Shown here: positions 9,323 through 17,284 of the stretch, one piece after another
Layout: each line of letters opens with the position of its first letter
Position numbering within the stretch: position 1 is the first letter of the stretch
Source of the DNA: a virus
Length of the DNA: 27,917 bases
Direction: 5' to 3' (one strand)
Virus record (IMG/VR): IMGVR_UViG_3300006925_000106
Coordinates: 1 to 27,917 of that record
Position numbers and translations under genes: made by a program
Notes under the pieces: generated by a model
Seen by the model: only the letters and a program-made list of their open reading frames with translations
Databases searched by the model: none
What the model was told of the DNA's origin: nothing

Positions 9323-9342
9323 CCCCACCCCGTAAGGTGGGG
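9323..9342 (-). other. GC-rich intergenic hairpin after the RNR gene
   Basis: CCCCACC (9323-9329), a 6-nt loop, and GGTGGGG (9336-9342) form a perfect 7-bp stem, extendable by flanking TTTCC/GGAAA with a small bulge. It lies in the 54-nt gap between the nrdJ stop and the next gene on the - strand. No U-tract follows on the - strand, so it is more likely an RNA stability, processing or attenuation element than a standard terminator. Confidence 0.6.
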
Positions 9343-9348
9343 AAATTA

Positions 9349-11268
9349 TTATGTCAAGTCTACTATTTCACACACGTCACCAGAGCAAGCCATAGTTTGC
9401 ATTGCTACAGTGTTATCGTCTTTCTCGTACTCAGACAGCCCAGCCCAATTAATCTTCTTGGGCATAACAGATAGTAACATATCATAGTCACTCTTGCCAA
9501 CCTCTTGATACGGTGCTTGCTGATATGTGTGTTCATTGTATGGTAAAAATGACACACCTGACATCTCATCAAAATGTTTGTACACGAATGCACCCACCTC
9601 AAACCATTCATCCTTACGTACATTACAAGTAATGCTTGGCTTGTGCTCACACCAATGGCGTTGATACATGAGCCATGTCTCTAGCTGTTGAATGGCTGAC
9701 AGATCAGACGTTACAATAGCCTTACGAGGTGACTTAACAGGGAAGCTGAACACTGTAGTGGCATCAGGCTTCATAACGTCTGGCTCATTAGGTATACCTT
9801 GATCCTTCATAAACTGTGTCAAGGGGTCTTTATCATCACCACGCACAGTACGGATATAATAGGGACTATGGCGAGGGTGTATGCCAGAGGCACTATCCAC
9901 CAGTTGCGAGACTGTTCCTGACGGCTTGACGCAGCTAATAGCAGTAGCAACAGGTATACCAAGACGGTCAGCCCATTCAGCATTAGTAGATACAGCAATC
10001 CCACGTAGATGTTCAAGGGTCTTATCCAATCCTTTGTTTGCGGTAGTCATCAAGGGGTTGTCCATTATCCCTGTGAGAGACACACCGAGCAATCGTTCCT
10101 CTTCTGTATTTCGTTGCCACACCTTTCGCAGATATGGGAACTTTGTGTACGTGCTTTGGATCGTCCCAAGTATTGTGGCGAGTCTGACTTTTCTAGCCAA
10201 GTCTTCCAACGAATCTGTGGCACGTACCACAACTTCCGTAAGGTTACAGAACTGATATGGACGCAGAATAATTTCACTGCATGGGTTAGTTCCAAACTCC
10301 CAATCAGGGTCACGTCTACCATACTTTGCAGCTTGTTTCTTACTTGCCTCACGATTGAATATACCACGTTCACCACTCCCACTTTCTACTAATGACATCC
10401 ATTCACGCATGAAGGATACTGCATCTGGTTTCTCTGTATAACTAACACTGTTATTAGCTAATGCACGTTGTGGTTCATTCTCCCACCACTGTCCTGACTT
10501 AGCATGACGCATACGGTCATCACTCAGGTTACTCAATGAAATCATAGCTGACCTACGTACACCACCAACTACGACTACCTCACCAATCTTGCACATGATG
10601 TCGTGACATTCAATGCTAGATAGCCTACGTCCTTGTGCATCTTTAAATACCCGTACCACAAAGTTAAACAAATCCACCAGAGGTGCAGGTCCACTTGCCC
10701 TACCACCAAATGTTTTTAGTCTAGCCCCTGCAGGACGTACACGTGAAACATCCCACTGTGGTATCTCACCTGCCCAAAGAAGAGCCATCACTTGTCTGAG
10801 AGATTTAGCCCAACCTTCTTTGCTATCCTTCACAACGACTGTGGTATCACTGTCGAACAACTCAGGGACTTCGGGCAGCTTACTAATGAACTGCCTCTCA
10901 ACACTGAAGCCAACACCAGTACCACACAAGAGGATGAACATAGCCTCATCGAAGGACTTAGGGTCATCTATGGGTAAGTAGCTACAGTTGTACATGCAGG
11001 TGTTATCCCTGTCTGCTGCTGGACCTGCTGTCATCATGGATCGCATGGATGGCATAACCTGTAGGTCAAGTATTGCATCTGAGATTTCTACTGCTACACC
11101 ATTTTGAGGTGGGTCAGAACGGTCTAAGACTGTATCGACAACGTTGGTCATATAACGTCCTATAGTTTCAGCCCAATTCTCCCTGCGTCCTACATCGTCA
11201 AGCCATCGTGCATAACGTGACTTGTGTATGAAGGATTGATAGTCAGTAGATAGGTAGTTCTGTATCAT
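9349..11268 (-). CDS. nrdJ: Class II (adenosylcobalamin-dependent) ribonucleotide reductase, monomeric type
   Basis: 639 aa. It reduces ribonucleotides to deoxyribonucleotides by a thiyl radical generated with coenzyme B12. The active site can be read: redox cysteine C95 (MYNCSYLPI), the NPCSE motif with radical C330 and E332 (FGTNPCSEIIL), partner C341 (QFCNLTEVV), and the C-terminal thiol shuttle C628/C633 (ACSGDVCE, CxxxxC). SCVKPSGTVSQL is also typical. The layout matches the monomeric Lactobacillus leichmannii-type RTPR (739 aa), but this version is about 100 aa shorter. AGGAG precedes the start. Dependence on B12 means the host must make or import cobalamin. Such genes are common in marine podoviruses. 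Confidence 0.96.
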   Translation of the reverse strand: MIQNYLSTDYQSFIHKSRYARWLDDVGRRENWAETIGRYMTNVVDTVLDRSDPPQNGVAVEISDAILDLQVMPSMRSMMTAGPAADRDNTCMYNCSYLPIDDPKSFDEAMFILLCGTGVGFSVERQFISKLPEVPELFDSDTTVVVKDSKEGWAKSLRQVMALLWAGEIPQWDVSRVRPAGARLKTFGGRASGPAPLVDLFNFVVRVFKDAQGRRLSSIECHDIMCKIGEVVVVGGVRRSAMISLSNLSDDRMRHAKSGQWWENEPQRALANNSVSYTEKPDAVSFMREWMSLVESGSGERGIFNREASKKQAAKYGRRDPDWEFGTNPCSEIILRPYQFCNLTEVVVRATDSLEDLARKVRLATILGTIQSTYTKFPYLRKVWQRNTEEERLLGVSLTGIMDNPLMTTANKGLDKTLEHLRGIAVSTNAEWADRLGIPVATAISCVKPSGTVSQLVDSASGIHPRHSPYYIRTVRGDDKDPLTQFMKDQGIPNEPDVMKPDATTVFSFPVKSPRKAIVTSDLSAIQQLETWLMYQRHWCEHKPSITCNVRKDEWFEVGAFVYKHFDEMSGVSFLPYNEHTYQQAPYQEVGKSDYDMLLSVMPKKINWAGLSEYEKDDNTVAMQTMACSGDVCEIVDLT

Positions 11269-11270
11269 AT

Positions 11271-11429
11271 CTATTCTCCTAATACTTTAATTGTTTTTAT
11301 ACTCATTCCATCTACATCGTAGATAAACTCCTGTAGTGCTTCCTTGATTTCTTCATCAACAAAACCATCTACAGGAATAGGATATTCATCTTCGTCTAGT
11401 TCCAGTGTAAGATATACCTTAACCACCAT
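11271..11429 (-). CDS. Small acidic protein between DUF3310 and RNR genes
   Basis: 52 aa, beginning MVVKVYLTLELDEDEYP and ending IKTIKVLGE. The frame fills the gap between the DUF3310 gene (11 nt overlap) and nrdJ (stop 2 nt before the RNR start; the RNR ribosome binding site lies in its last codons). The alternating pattern at both ends and an acidic middle suggest a small beta-alpha-beta protein. No family is recognised. Tight packing on both sides supports it as a real gene. Confidence 0.6.
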   Translation of the reverse strand: MVVKVYLTLELDEDEYPIPVDGFVDEEIKEALQEFIYDVDGMSIKTIKVLGE

Positions 11430-11676
11430 CACCAGACTCTTCCTCTATTAACTGGTTTAGATACCACTGTGCTTTCTGCAAGTCCTCTACACCATTCTTA
11501 TATCTGTATCGCCATAGGTACTTCATAATGTTACCCTGTAGGTAGTACTGATAACCTTCCTCTCCTGTTGCGGCACGAATAGCATCAATACATTCTATAC
11601 CTGCATAGTTATAGTGATCGGGTGAGTTTACCATGTCTACATCTGCAGTTAGCTTGGGTTCTACTTTATCTGACAT
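11419..11676 (-). CDS. DUF3310 protein (T7 gp1.7-like, nucleotide-kinase-related)
   Basis: 85 aa; AAGGAG lies upstream. The signature VNSPDHYNYAGIECIDAI followed by GNIMKYLWRYRYKNGVEDL and KAQWYLNQLI is characteristic of DUF3310, the short domain shared with T7 gp1.7. In T7, gp1.7 phosphorylates dGMP and dTMP. Here the protein is short, close to the minimal domain, and lies beside RNR, so a role in deoxynucleotide supply fits. Whether this short form is catalytically active is inference. Confidence 0.85.
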   Translation of the reverse strand: MSDKVEPKLTADVDMVNSPDHYNYAGIECIDAIRAATGEEGYQYYLQGNIMKYLWRYRYKNGVEDLQKAQWYLNQLIEEESGDGG

Positions 11677-11686
11677 ACGTATCTCC

Positions 11687-12016
11687 TTATTTAAAGTTAA
11701 GTTCTATTACATTACTACCCTGTTTACTAGTTACCTTGGGTATTTTTTCTTGCTCTTCTTTTTGTACACTCTCTGCGTACTTGTACAGTACCTCTCTAAT
11801 CATTTCATTCTCTTCCATAGCAGGTACAGAAGCAAGTACCATATGCACAAGGCGCATTAAGTTTAGGTAGTCATCATCGTCAAGATAGTTTTCATCTGTA
11901 GTTGTGTTACCAACTAGCAACTCCCCTGTCCACTTACCTTTCTCGTCTAGAAATGGACTGATACGTATAATGAAATCATTAGGATCAAAGTCAAGTAGTA
12001 TTTTCTCATCTGCCAC
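11687..12016 (-). CDS. Conserved-looking acidic hypothetical protein
   Basis: 109 aa with a GTG start at 12014-12016, preceded by GAGGA; the upstream stop ends two bases earlier. The N-terminal half is beta-like (ILLDFDPNDFIIRISPFLDE) and contains an acidic loop (YLDDDDY). A helical segment follows (LMRLVHMVLASVPAMEENEM), then a polar tail. No family recognised. It lies between endonuclease I and DUF3310 genes. Confidence 0.65.
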   Translation of the reverse strand: MADEKILLDFDPNDFIIRISPFLDEKGKWTGELLVGNTTTDENYLDDDDYLNLMRLVHMVLASVPAMEENEMIREVLYKYAESVQKEEQEKIPKVTSKQGSNVIELNFK

Positions 12017-12018
12017 AT

Positions 12019-12471
12019 TTAATTCCTCTTCACTTTTTTGTGTGGGAAGTGTATCAAGTCAGGATGCATGTCCTTACCCTTCTCATTGAGCCATTCCTCT
12101 GGGATGATCCTGTCATAAAACGGAATCTTGTTTCTCTCGCACCACTGACCGTAGGTAGTCTTAGCACCCTTACTCAGCTTACGTCTACTACTTTCAAACA
12201 CAAACCTAATGTCTAGCTTTGGATGCTGTTTCTTAATAGCCGCATGTTTACGTCTGTCATCTGATGTAAACCTGCCCTTAGTTTCTATTATGATCCCATT
12301 AGGTAATACAAAGTCTGGTGTATAGGTGCGGTACATGAGGTCTTCCCATTCGATCTTGATGGCTTCATACTTAACTTTTACGCCATGCTCTACCAAATAG
12401 TCTTTGACTTTTATCTCAAGCCCACTCCTATACCCATACTTTAAAGCAGCAGCAAATTGCTTGCCGTTCAT
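12019..12471 (-). CDS. T7 endonuclease I-like Holliday junction resolvase
   Basis: 150 aa. It cuts branched DNA, resolving four-way junctions and replication intermediates before packaging, and helps degrade host DNA. The catalytic set of the T7 gp3 family is in place: E19 (YRSGLE), D53 (YTPDFVLPNG), E63 and K65 (IIETKGRF), almost exactly the T7 spacing (E20, D55, E65, K67). The basic region after it (DDRRKHAAIKKQHP) contacts DNA in the family. I start it at the ATG that overlaps the upstream stop (TAATG, 12471); a TTG five codons earlier is less likely. Confidence 0.93.
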   Translation of the reverse strand: MNGKQFAAALKYGYRSGLEIKVKDYLVEHGVKVKYEAIKIEWEDLMYRTYTPDFVLPNGIIIETKGRFTSDDRRKHAAIKKQHPKLDIRFVFESSRRKLSKGAKTTYGQWCERNKIPFYDRIIPEEWLNEKGKDMHPDLIHFPHKKVKRN

Positions 12472-12692
12472 TAGAACCTGAACCAATCAAGTGTAGGGAA
12501 ACTGGTTGCAGACGGATACCCAAGAGACTTTAATTCTTCTCTAATGGCTTCGTCAGCATCCTTACGTGTCTGCATTGCTGCTCGTAGTCCTGCATACTTA
12601 GCTTCATGTAATGCTTTCTTACGTACACGTACCTCTCGTTCCATACCTTCGATCTGCTCCTGCATCTCTTTTATTTCATCATCACCTAGCAT
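12471..12692 (-). CDS. Small coiled-coil protein between exonuclease and endonuclease I
   Basis: 73 aa starting at MLGDDEIKEM, where AAAGGAG lies 6 nt upstream of the ATG. Residues ~5-60 form a charged helix with heptad-like spacing (EMQEQIEGMEREVRVRKKAL). The end is aromatic (PTLDWFRF). Its stop overlaps the endonuclease I start. It may be a partner for a neighbouring recombination protein, which is inferred from position only. Confidence 0.65.
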   Translation of the reverse strand: MLGDDEIKEMQEQIEGMEREVRVRKKALHEAKYAGLRAAMQTRKDADEAIREELKSLGYPSATSFPTLDWFRF

Positions 12693-12703
12693 TGTTACTC
12701 CTT

Positions 12704-13546
12704 TCAATCTATGTAACCCACGATGGGTTTGTTCTTAGCCTGTGATACCCTAGAGGGTAACTCCTTAAGTGTAGGGTAACATTCAAATCTGTAGTCACAG
12801 AACTTGCAGTTACTATTTAACACCCTATTGCCAGTTGCCTTGCCCCTAAACGTTTCGGGTACAGGGTCAAAGCACCTTGCAAACTCGTTACTATCTACGG
12901 TAGCCACTGTATCATTTAACTTAGTAAGTTCTTCGTCCATGTCAAGACCTTCGGCAGCAACATATTTTATATTACCATTGGCCTTGTTCACTACCCACCA
13001 ACCACCTGCTTTCTTTCCAGATGCTTTAGCATATCCAGCCAGTTGTCCCACATAACCAAATGGGTCACTGGCTTTTAACGTTTGGTAGGAATCAAACTTG
13101 TTTCTGTATGACCAATCACTGGCAGACTTAACGTCATCAACAGCACCATTGATTACAAGATCGTATGATCCTTTTACTGTGGTCTTGTCTAGCTCTAGCT
13201 CTACGTAGTTGTCTTCATCCTCGTACTGTACTCCTGCTTCTGTGATGATACCCTTGAACGCAGCCTCTACGATGTCACCTAGCAGCATGTTCATAACGAA
13301 TGTTGTTGGTTTGGGCAACGCCTTCTCTGGTTTATTCTTCTCAAACCAAAGCTGACAAGTTGGCCTACCTATGTTTGACATACGTAGACGAAACTTATCA
13401 CGCCGATTGCCCCCACCAAACTGACGTTTAATAGCATCCATTACATCTTTACCAATCTGTTCTATTGTCTCTTCAGACATTGTTGATTTACCAGATGTAG
13501 CATCCTCAAGATACTGATTAATCGCCAGTTCAGCAGGGTGGTTCAT
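12704..13546 (-). CDS. Cas4/RecB-like PD-(D/E)XK exonuclease with Fe-S cysteines
   Basis: 280 aa. Nuclease motifs are visible: E94 (LGDIVEAAF), D129 (KGSYDLVI), D138-x-K140 (DDVKSAS) and the RecB-family motif QxxxY (Q168-Y172, GQLAGYAKA). Cysteines C64 (RPTCQLW) and C247, C250, C256 (NCKFCDYRFEC) are placed as in Cas4/AddB-type enzymes, where they hold a 4Fe-4S cluster. In the phage it probably takes the place of the T7 gp6 exonuclease, providing recombination ends and degrading host DNA. The start overlaps the upstream SSB-like gene (TAATG), matching joint function. Confidence 0.85.
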   Translation of the reverse strand: MNHPAELAINQYLEDATSGKSTMSEETIEQIGKDVMDAIKRQFGGGNRRDKFRLRMSNIGRPTCQLWFEKNKPEKALPKPTTFVMNMLLGDIVEAAFKGIITEAGVQYEDEDNYVELELDKTTVKGSYDLVINGAVDDVKSASDWSYRNKFDSYQTLKASDPFGYVGQLAGYAKASGKKAGGWWVVNKANGNIKYVAAEGLDMDEELTKLNDTVATVDSNEFARCFDPVPETFRGKATGNRVLNSNCKFCDYRFECYPTLKELPSRVSQAKNKPIVGYID

Positions 13547-14439
13547 TATACGAAGTCCTCTTCGTTAATGTCCACAAAGGCTTCTACTGTATCCGTATCC
13601 ACCTCTTCGTTCTTGTGCATATTCTCGTTCCACGAGTTGAGAATGTACGTATTGTAGTTCTCAATCCATGCAACGAAGTTACCAAACACTTCCTGTGCAT
13701 CGTTGTCCATGTCTAGTGTAGTGTTCAAGTCCAATTCTGTAACAGGAATATAGAAGCTGTTACCGTTAGGTAATGGTACTTCACTAGATGTTAGTGTGAC
13801 ATTGTGTTGTGGTGGTAGTCTACGCATCTTATTAAGATCAGCAAACACCTTGCCTACAATCTTGAAAGCATCACGGTTGTCAATCTCCCACACGAATGCT
13901 GTAGGTTCTACGTCAACAGAGTTACCCTCTGCATCTGTGGCATTGACAAGCTCCACCGTACCAAACAATGCACGAACACGTTTGATAGAACGGATCAAGT
14001 CCTTCATGCTATCAGGTAATGCAGCCCAATCTTTGATGAACCCTGCAGGTTTACCACAGTTAAACCCACCGTCATTATCCTTCATGTCACCATTGAGGTC
14101 ATTGACCATAACAGTTTTGATGTAACGATTAGGGGTGTGGTCTGTACCCTTAACGAACTTCTTGTGCATGAACCGTTGCAGGAATGGACGGATACGTACA
14201 CTCTCTGCGTAGTATGTGTCACCGTCAGGTACTTCTAGTTTGTATGTGCCACCTGACACAACCTCTAGCTTTACCTTCTTGCCACCCATATCCTGTTCAC
14301 CCATGATAGGTGAGTGATTGATACGCAAACGTGCAAGTGTACTTGACTTGCTACCTTGCGGTGCTGCATCTGCACCCATGCCCATTGCTTGAGCCATTGC
14401 GTTGTAGTTACTAGTGTCTATTGTTGTTACTTGAGTCAT
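13546..14439 (-). CDS. Phage single-stranded DNA-binding protein (gp2.5-like role)
   Basis: 297 aa; AAAGGAG lies 9 nt before the ATG. After a low-complexity N-terminus, the body is beta-rich with aromatic and basic residues (YYAESVRIRPFLQRFMHKK). The last ~25 residues are strongly acidic and end in EEDFV. An acidic tail with a terminal aromatic residue is the hallmark of phage SSBs such as T7 gp2.5, which use it to contact polymerase and helicase. Context agrees: it lies between DNA polymerase and exonuclease genes. The core sequence is unlike T7 gp2.5, so the call rests on the tail and neighbours. Confidence 0.75.
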   Translation of the reverse strand: MTQVTTIDTSNYNAMAQAMGMGADAAPQGSKSSTLARLRINHSPIMGEQDMGGKKVKLEVVSGGTYKLEVPDGDTYYAESVRIRPFLQRFMHKKFVKGTDHTPNRYIKTVMVNDLNGDMKDNDGGFNCGKPAGFIKDWAALPDSMKDLIRSIKRVRALFGTVELVNATDAEGNSVDVEPTAFVWEIDNRDAFKIVGKVFADLNKMRRLPPQHNVTLTSSEVPLPNGNSFYIPVTELDLNTTLDMDNDAQEVFGNFVAWIENYNTYILNSWNENMHKNEEVDTDTVEAFVDINEEDFV

Positions 14440-14478
14440 GTGTAAGTCTCCTTTTTGTTTTCACGAATCGTAGTTATA

Positions 14479-16521
14479 TCATGCCACATCTTTTGTGTCA
14501 AGCCAGTTTGGACCAATCTTTGCCTCTAATAATAGAGGTATATTAAAGTCTATGTCCCACTTGCGATTGACTATGGCGATCAGCTTATCATTAGCTGCTC
14601 GTATTACTTTTAGTACTGTCTCCTTTTCTCTTGGGTGTACATCAATTACTATTGAATCGTGTACTGTGTTTACTACACAACTGTGTAGCCTGTTTGCTGT
14701 TAGTAACTTATCTATGTATATCAGAGATATAGGTACTATGTCAGCCGTTGCGAACGATTGCACAGGATAATTTTTTATCTGTGTGAAATATGTCACACCA
14801 CCATAACGTCTACGTTGTACGTCAGGGAATGCGAACTCACGTCCAGATGGTGTAGTTATCTTGCCTGTGTTTAATGCCTCTTTAGCTAACCGTTTGTGCC
14901 AAGCAGCTATACCAGAATACTTTGTCGTAAACTGTTGGTAATATGCCGCTTCTGCCTGTGATCTACCAAAACCACTAGCACCATACAGAGGTGCAAAGGT
15001 ATGTGCCTTGGCTTCTTGACGTGACATGGGTTGACCTGCATCACTGATAACCTGTGCGGTGTAACTGTGTACATCAAAGCCCGTAGTAACCTCGTCAATG
15101 GCAGTCCTGTCCTGTGACAAGAATGCAGCCACACGAAACTCAAGTTGAGCAAAGTCAGCTTCCATTATCTGCCCACCTTCCCATCGTGATACAAACACTT
15201 TCTTCACAGGGAATGTACCACCACGTGGCATGTTCTGCATGTTGGGGTCTGCACCAGACAAACGACCTGTGCCAGTACGATGCTGCAACAAACGTACATG
15301 CAACTTACCGTCACTCTTTACGTGTGTGGCAATGCCCTCTACGAAGCTGCTAAGATATGTATCTACGGCAGACAGTCTACGTACACTACGTAGGAACAAC
15401 TCTGCTTCCTTCATGTTCTTGGAACGTGCAATACCCTCAAGAAACATAAGGTTTTCTTTGCCTGTGCCAAAGCCATTAGCACTTACCCACTTAGATGTAG
15501 GTGCAATAAACTTTAGACCTGCAATGGTAGTAGAGTCACGATACATGTAGCCAGAGGCATCACATGTGTTACACTTGTTTGTTCTGGCAAAGGGTGTGCC
15601 ATCTTTCTTGGTCTTTCTGATCTGGCCTGTGCCATAGCAGTCAGGACACTGGTATGCCTTTTGCTTGTACAAACGTTGGCTATGTGCATTGACTGTTCCA
15701 CGGTAGTCAGAGTCAGACATACGTTCATCGAATAGGTCTGCCCACACCTTCTTGTCGTGGGGTTTACGGCTGTAGATAACCCAAGACAATTGCTCTGGGC
15801 TGTTGAGGTTGATAGGTCTGTCACCCATGATGTCAGCAACCTGTTCCTCAAGTGCAATGAGAAGCATGTTACGTTCTTGCTCAAACTCACCACGTACTTC
15901 CATCAGTGCATCCATATCTACTTGAAATCCACGTTGATATATACGTGCAAGGTGTAATGCAAGTTGATTAGTCAGCTTGATAGTTGGGATAATCGTATGG
16001 CAAGCAGCATACTGACCGCCCAGATTATGGTACAACTGTTTCGTTGCATGTAGGTCAGCAGACAGGTACTCTGACAACTCCGCATGATCCATGTCACGTA
16101 CAGACTTACCATCCTTGAGCCATGCCTTGAGACTATCTTGCTTCTTTGTATCAAGGTCATACCGTTCAGCACAAGCCTCAAGGGATAGTGGTTCTTTCTG
16201 CCCACGTTGCAGTACATACTCACCAAGCATGGTGTCAAAGATTTCACCGTCATAGGTAAAGCCCGACTCCCATAGCCATAGTAAATCATGCGGTGCATTG
16301 TGTGCTATAAGTAAATGGGCAGCATCTAGTTTATCTTGTACTATACGCCGCCCATCTTTGGTAGGTTGTTGCTCTGCGTGATCGAATGTTACAATAGTTT
16401 CGTTCATGTGATCATCCAGCATACCCACCATAACTAATGTGTTGGTTGGTTCAAACGGATCAAGGTGCAGCTTGCCGTTACGTTTTGTTACTGTGTTTTC
16501 TACGTCAAGGGTCAGTATCAT
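14479..16521 (-). CDS. polA: Family A DNA polymerase with 3'-5' exonuclease and zinc-finger insert
   Basis: 680 aa. It replicates the phage genome. Proofreading domain: D6/E8 (LDVENT), N75-D79 (HNAPHD) and Y152-D156 (YLSAD). Polymerase domain: motif A with D456 (EADFAQLEFR), motif B R501xxxK505xxxF509xxxYG (RQEAKAHTFAPLYG), motif C H621-D622 (VHDSIVID). The position equivalent to E. coli F762 is Phe (F509). Between the domains (292-320) there is a CPDC...CNTC insert resembling a DnaJ zinc ribbon (CxxCxGxG, then CxxCxxxG), which most family A polymerases lack. AGGAG precedes the ATG. No 5'-3' exonuclease domain is present, as in T7. Confidence 0.96.
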   Translation of the reverse strand: MILTLDVENTVTKRNGKLHLDPFEPTNTLVMVGMLDDHMNETIVTFDHAEQQPTKDGRRIVQDKLDAAHLLIAHNAPHDLLWLWESGFTYDGEIFDTMLGEYVLQRGQKEPLSLEACAERYDLDTKKQDSLKAWLKDGKSVRDMDHAELSEYLSADLHATKQLYHNLGGQYAACHTIIPTIKLTNQLALHLARIYQRGFQVDMDALMEVRGEFEQERNMLLIALEEQVADIMGDRPINLNSPEQLSWVIYSRKPHDKKVWADLFDERMSDSDYRGTVNAHSQRLYKQKAYQCPDCYGTGQIRKTKKDGTPFARTNKCNTCDASGYMYRDSTTIAGLKFIAPTSKWVSANGFGTGKENLMFLEGIARSKNMKEAELFLRSVRRLSAVDTYLSSFVEGIATHVKSDGKLHVRLLQHRTGTGRLSGADPNMQNMPRGGTFPVKKVFVSRWEGGQIMEADFAQLEFRVAAFLSQDRTAIDEVTTGFDVHSYTAQVISDAGQPMSRQEAKAHTFAPLYGASGFGRSQAEAAYYQQFTTKYSGIAAWHKRLAKEALNTGKITTPSGREFAFPDVQRRRYGGVTYFTQIKNYPVQSFATADIVPISLIYIDKLLTANRLHSCVVNTVHDSIVIDVHPREKETVLKVIRAANDKLIAIVNRKWDIDFNIPLLLEAKIGPNWLDTKDVA

Positions 16522-16529
16522 GTTGTCTC

Positions 16530-16775
16530 CTAGTCTAGTTCGTCTAGTATTTCTACCTCTTTTCCATAAACGTTGTCAAGAGAATTATGAAAGTCTCTGT
16601 CTTCTGCGAAGTTTTGTATCGCAGTTACAACATCATCAACAGATAGTTTGTGTTTCTTTATAGCATTAGTTATACGATTAACATCAATTGCACTGGGCAA
16701 TTCAAACTCTTCTAGCTCTTCCGTTATATAACTTTTAGCTTCTAGTACTTTATCTTTCCATTCTTTAATAGACAT
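16530..16775 (-). CDS. Small acidic helical protein upstream of DNA polymerase
   Basis: 81 aa. The stop is 8 nt before the polymerase start, and its own start overlaps the upstream stop (TAATG), with AAAGGAG in front. Sequence is acidic and helical (KVLEAKSYITEELEEFEL, DVNRITNAIKKHKL, DVVTAIQNFAEDRDF). No family is recognised. A polymerase accessory role is possible from position. Confidence 0.65.
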   Translation of the reverse strand: MSIKEWKDKVLEAKSYITEELEEFELPSAIDVNRITNAIKKHKLSVDDVVTAIQNFAEDRDFHNSLDNVYGKEVEILDELD

Positions 16776-16984
16776 TAGCTTTTCTCCTTTGCTCGTTGTC
16801 TTTCCTGTTCAGTCATCGGTCTTATATAAGATAGTACCTTGCCTGTGTTCCACCTAGCTGCTTCCTTTTCAGCTTCATCTAGTGAGTCAAACATCCACAC
16901 ATCTGTAGAGTATGTCCACGGATTTTCTTTTCTTACTAAGGTGTACTCACCTTTTTCTATTTCAATCTCTATTACATATGGCAT
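16775..16984 (-). CDS. Small beta-rich hypothetical protein
   Basis: 69 aa. The pattern MPYVIEIEIEKGEYTLVRK, then TDVWMFDSLDEAEKEAARW, then KVLSYIRPMTEQERQRA suggests a small beta-alpha-beta fold. GGAGA lies upstream, and both ends are in TAATG overlaps with neighbours. Function unknown. Confidence 0.65.
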   Translation of the reverse strand: MPYVIEIEIEKGEYTLVRKENPWTYSTDVWMFDSLDEAEKEAARWNTGKVLSYIRPMTEQERQRAKEKS

Positions 16985-17127
16985 TACTTAGTCTCCCTAT
17001 CTCCAAAAATGTAAGGCCAATAAAGTTCTTTGGCATCAGCCCATGCTGCTCTCATACCGATTATAAAACCGATAGTGCCTGAACAAACTGCGATACCTGC
17101 TACTGAATATAGTTCTGCTTCACTCAT
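16984..17127 (-). CDS. 47-aa single-pass membrane protein
   Basis: A short frame with AAAAGGAG before the ATG. Residues ~6-26 are hydrophobic (LYSVAGIAVCSGTIGFIIGM), followed by an aromatic, charged tail (ADAKELYWPYIFGDRETK). It overlaps the upstream gene by 8 nt (ATGAGTGA) and the downstream gene by one base (TAATG), which supports translation. One membrane helix with a short N-terminus could be a small holin-like or membrane-targeting peptide; there is no direct evidence. Confidence 0.6.
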   Translation of the reverse strand: MSEAELYSVAGIAVCSGTIGFIIGMRAAWADAKELYWPYIFGDRETK

Positions 17128-17284
17128 CTTGTTTCTCCTTTTCTGTTTCTAACCCTGCCTTAACCAGAGCCACAAAGCCTACGTTAAATATAGCTGCAAA
17201 TGTTTGTGGATCACACTCTACTTGAAGAGTAGCCGAGCCATCTTCATGTTCTTCTATCTCTACTATTTTTACTTCAATCATCAT
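17120..17284 (-). CDS. Small acidic protein following ThyX
   Basis: 54 aa. It begins in an ATGA overlap with the thyX stop and ends overlapping the next gene by 8 nt. The N-terminus alternates (MIEVKIVEIEEHEDGSATL), followed by a hydrophobic helix (TFAAIFNVGFVALVKAGL) and a Lys/Glu tail. No family recognised. Coupling with thyX suggests co-expression in the replication operon. Confidence 0.6.
   Translation of the reverse strand: MMIEVKIVEIEEHEDGSATLQVECDPQTFAAIFNVGFVALVKAGLETEKEKQDE

Noticed and set aside
9881-10981. Long + strand frames opposite the RNR gene
   Set aside because: They are shadows of nrdJ codons, lack ribosome sites and contain no recognisable motifs.
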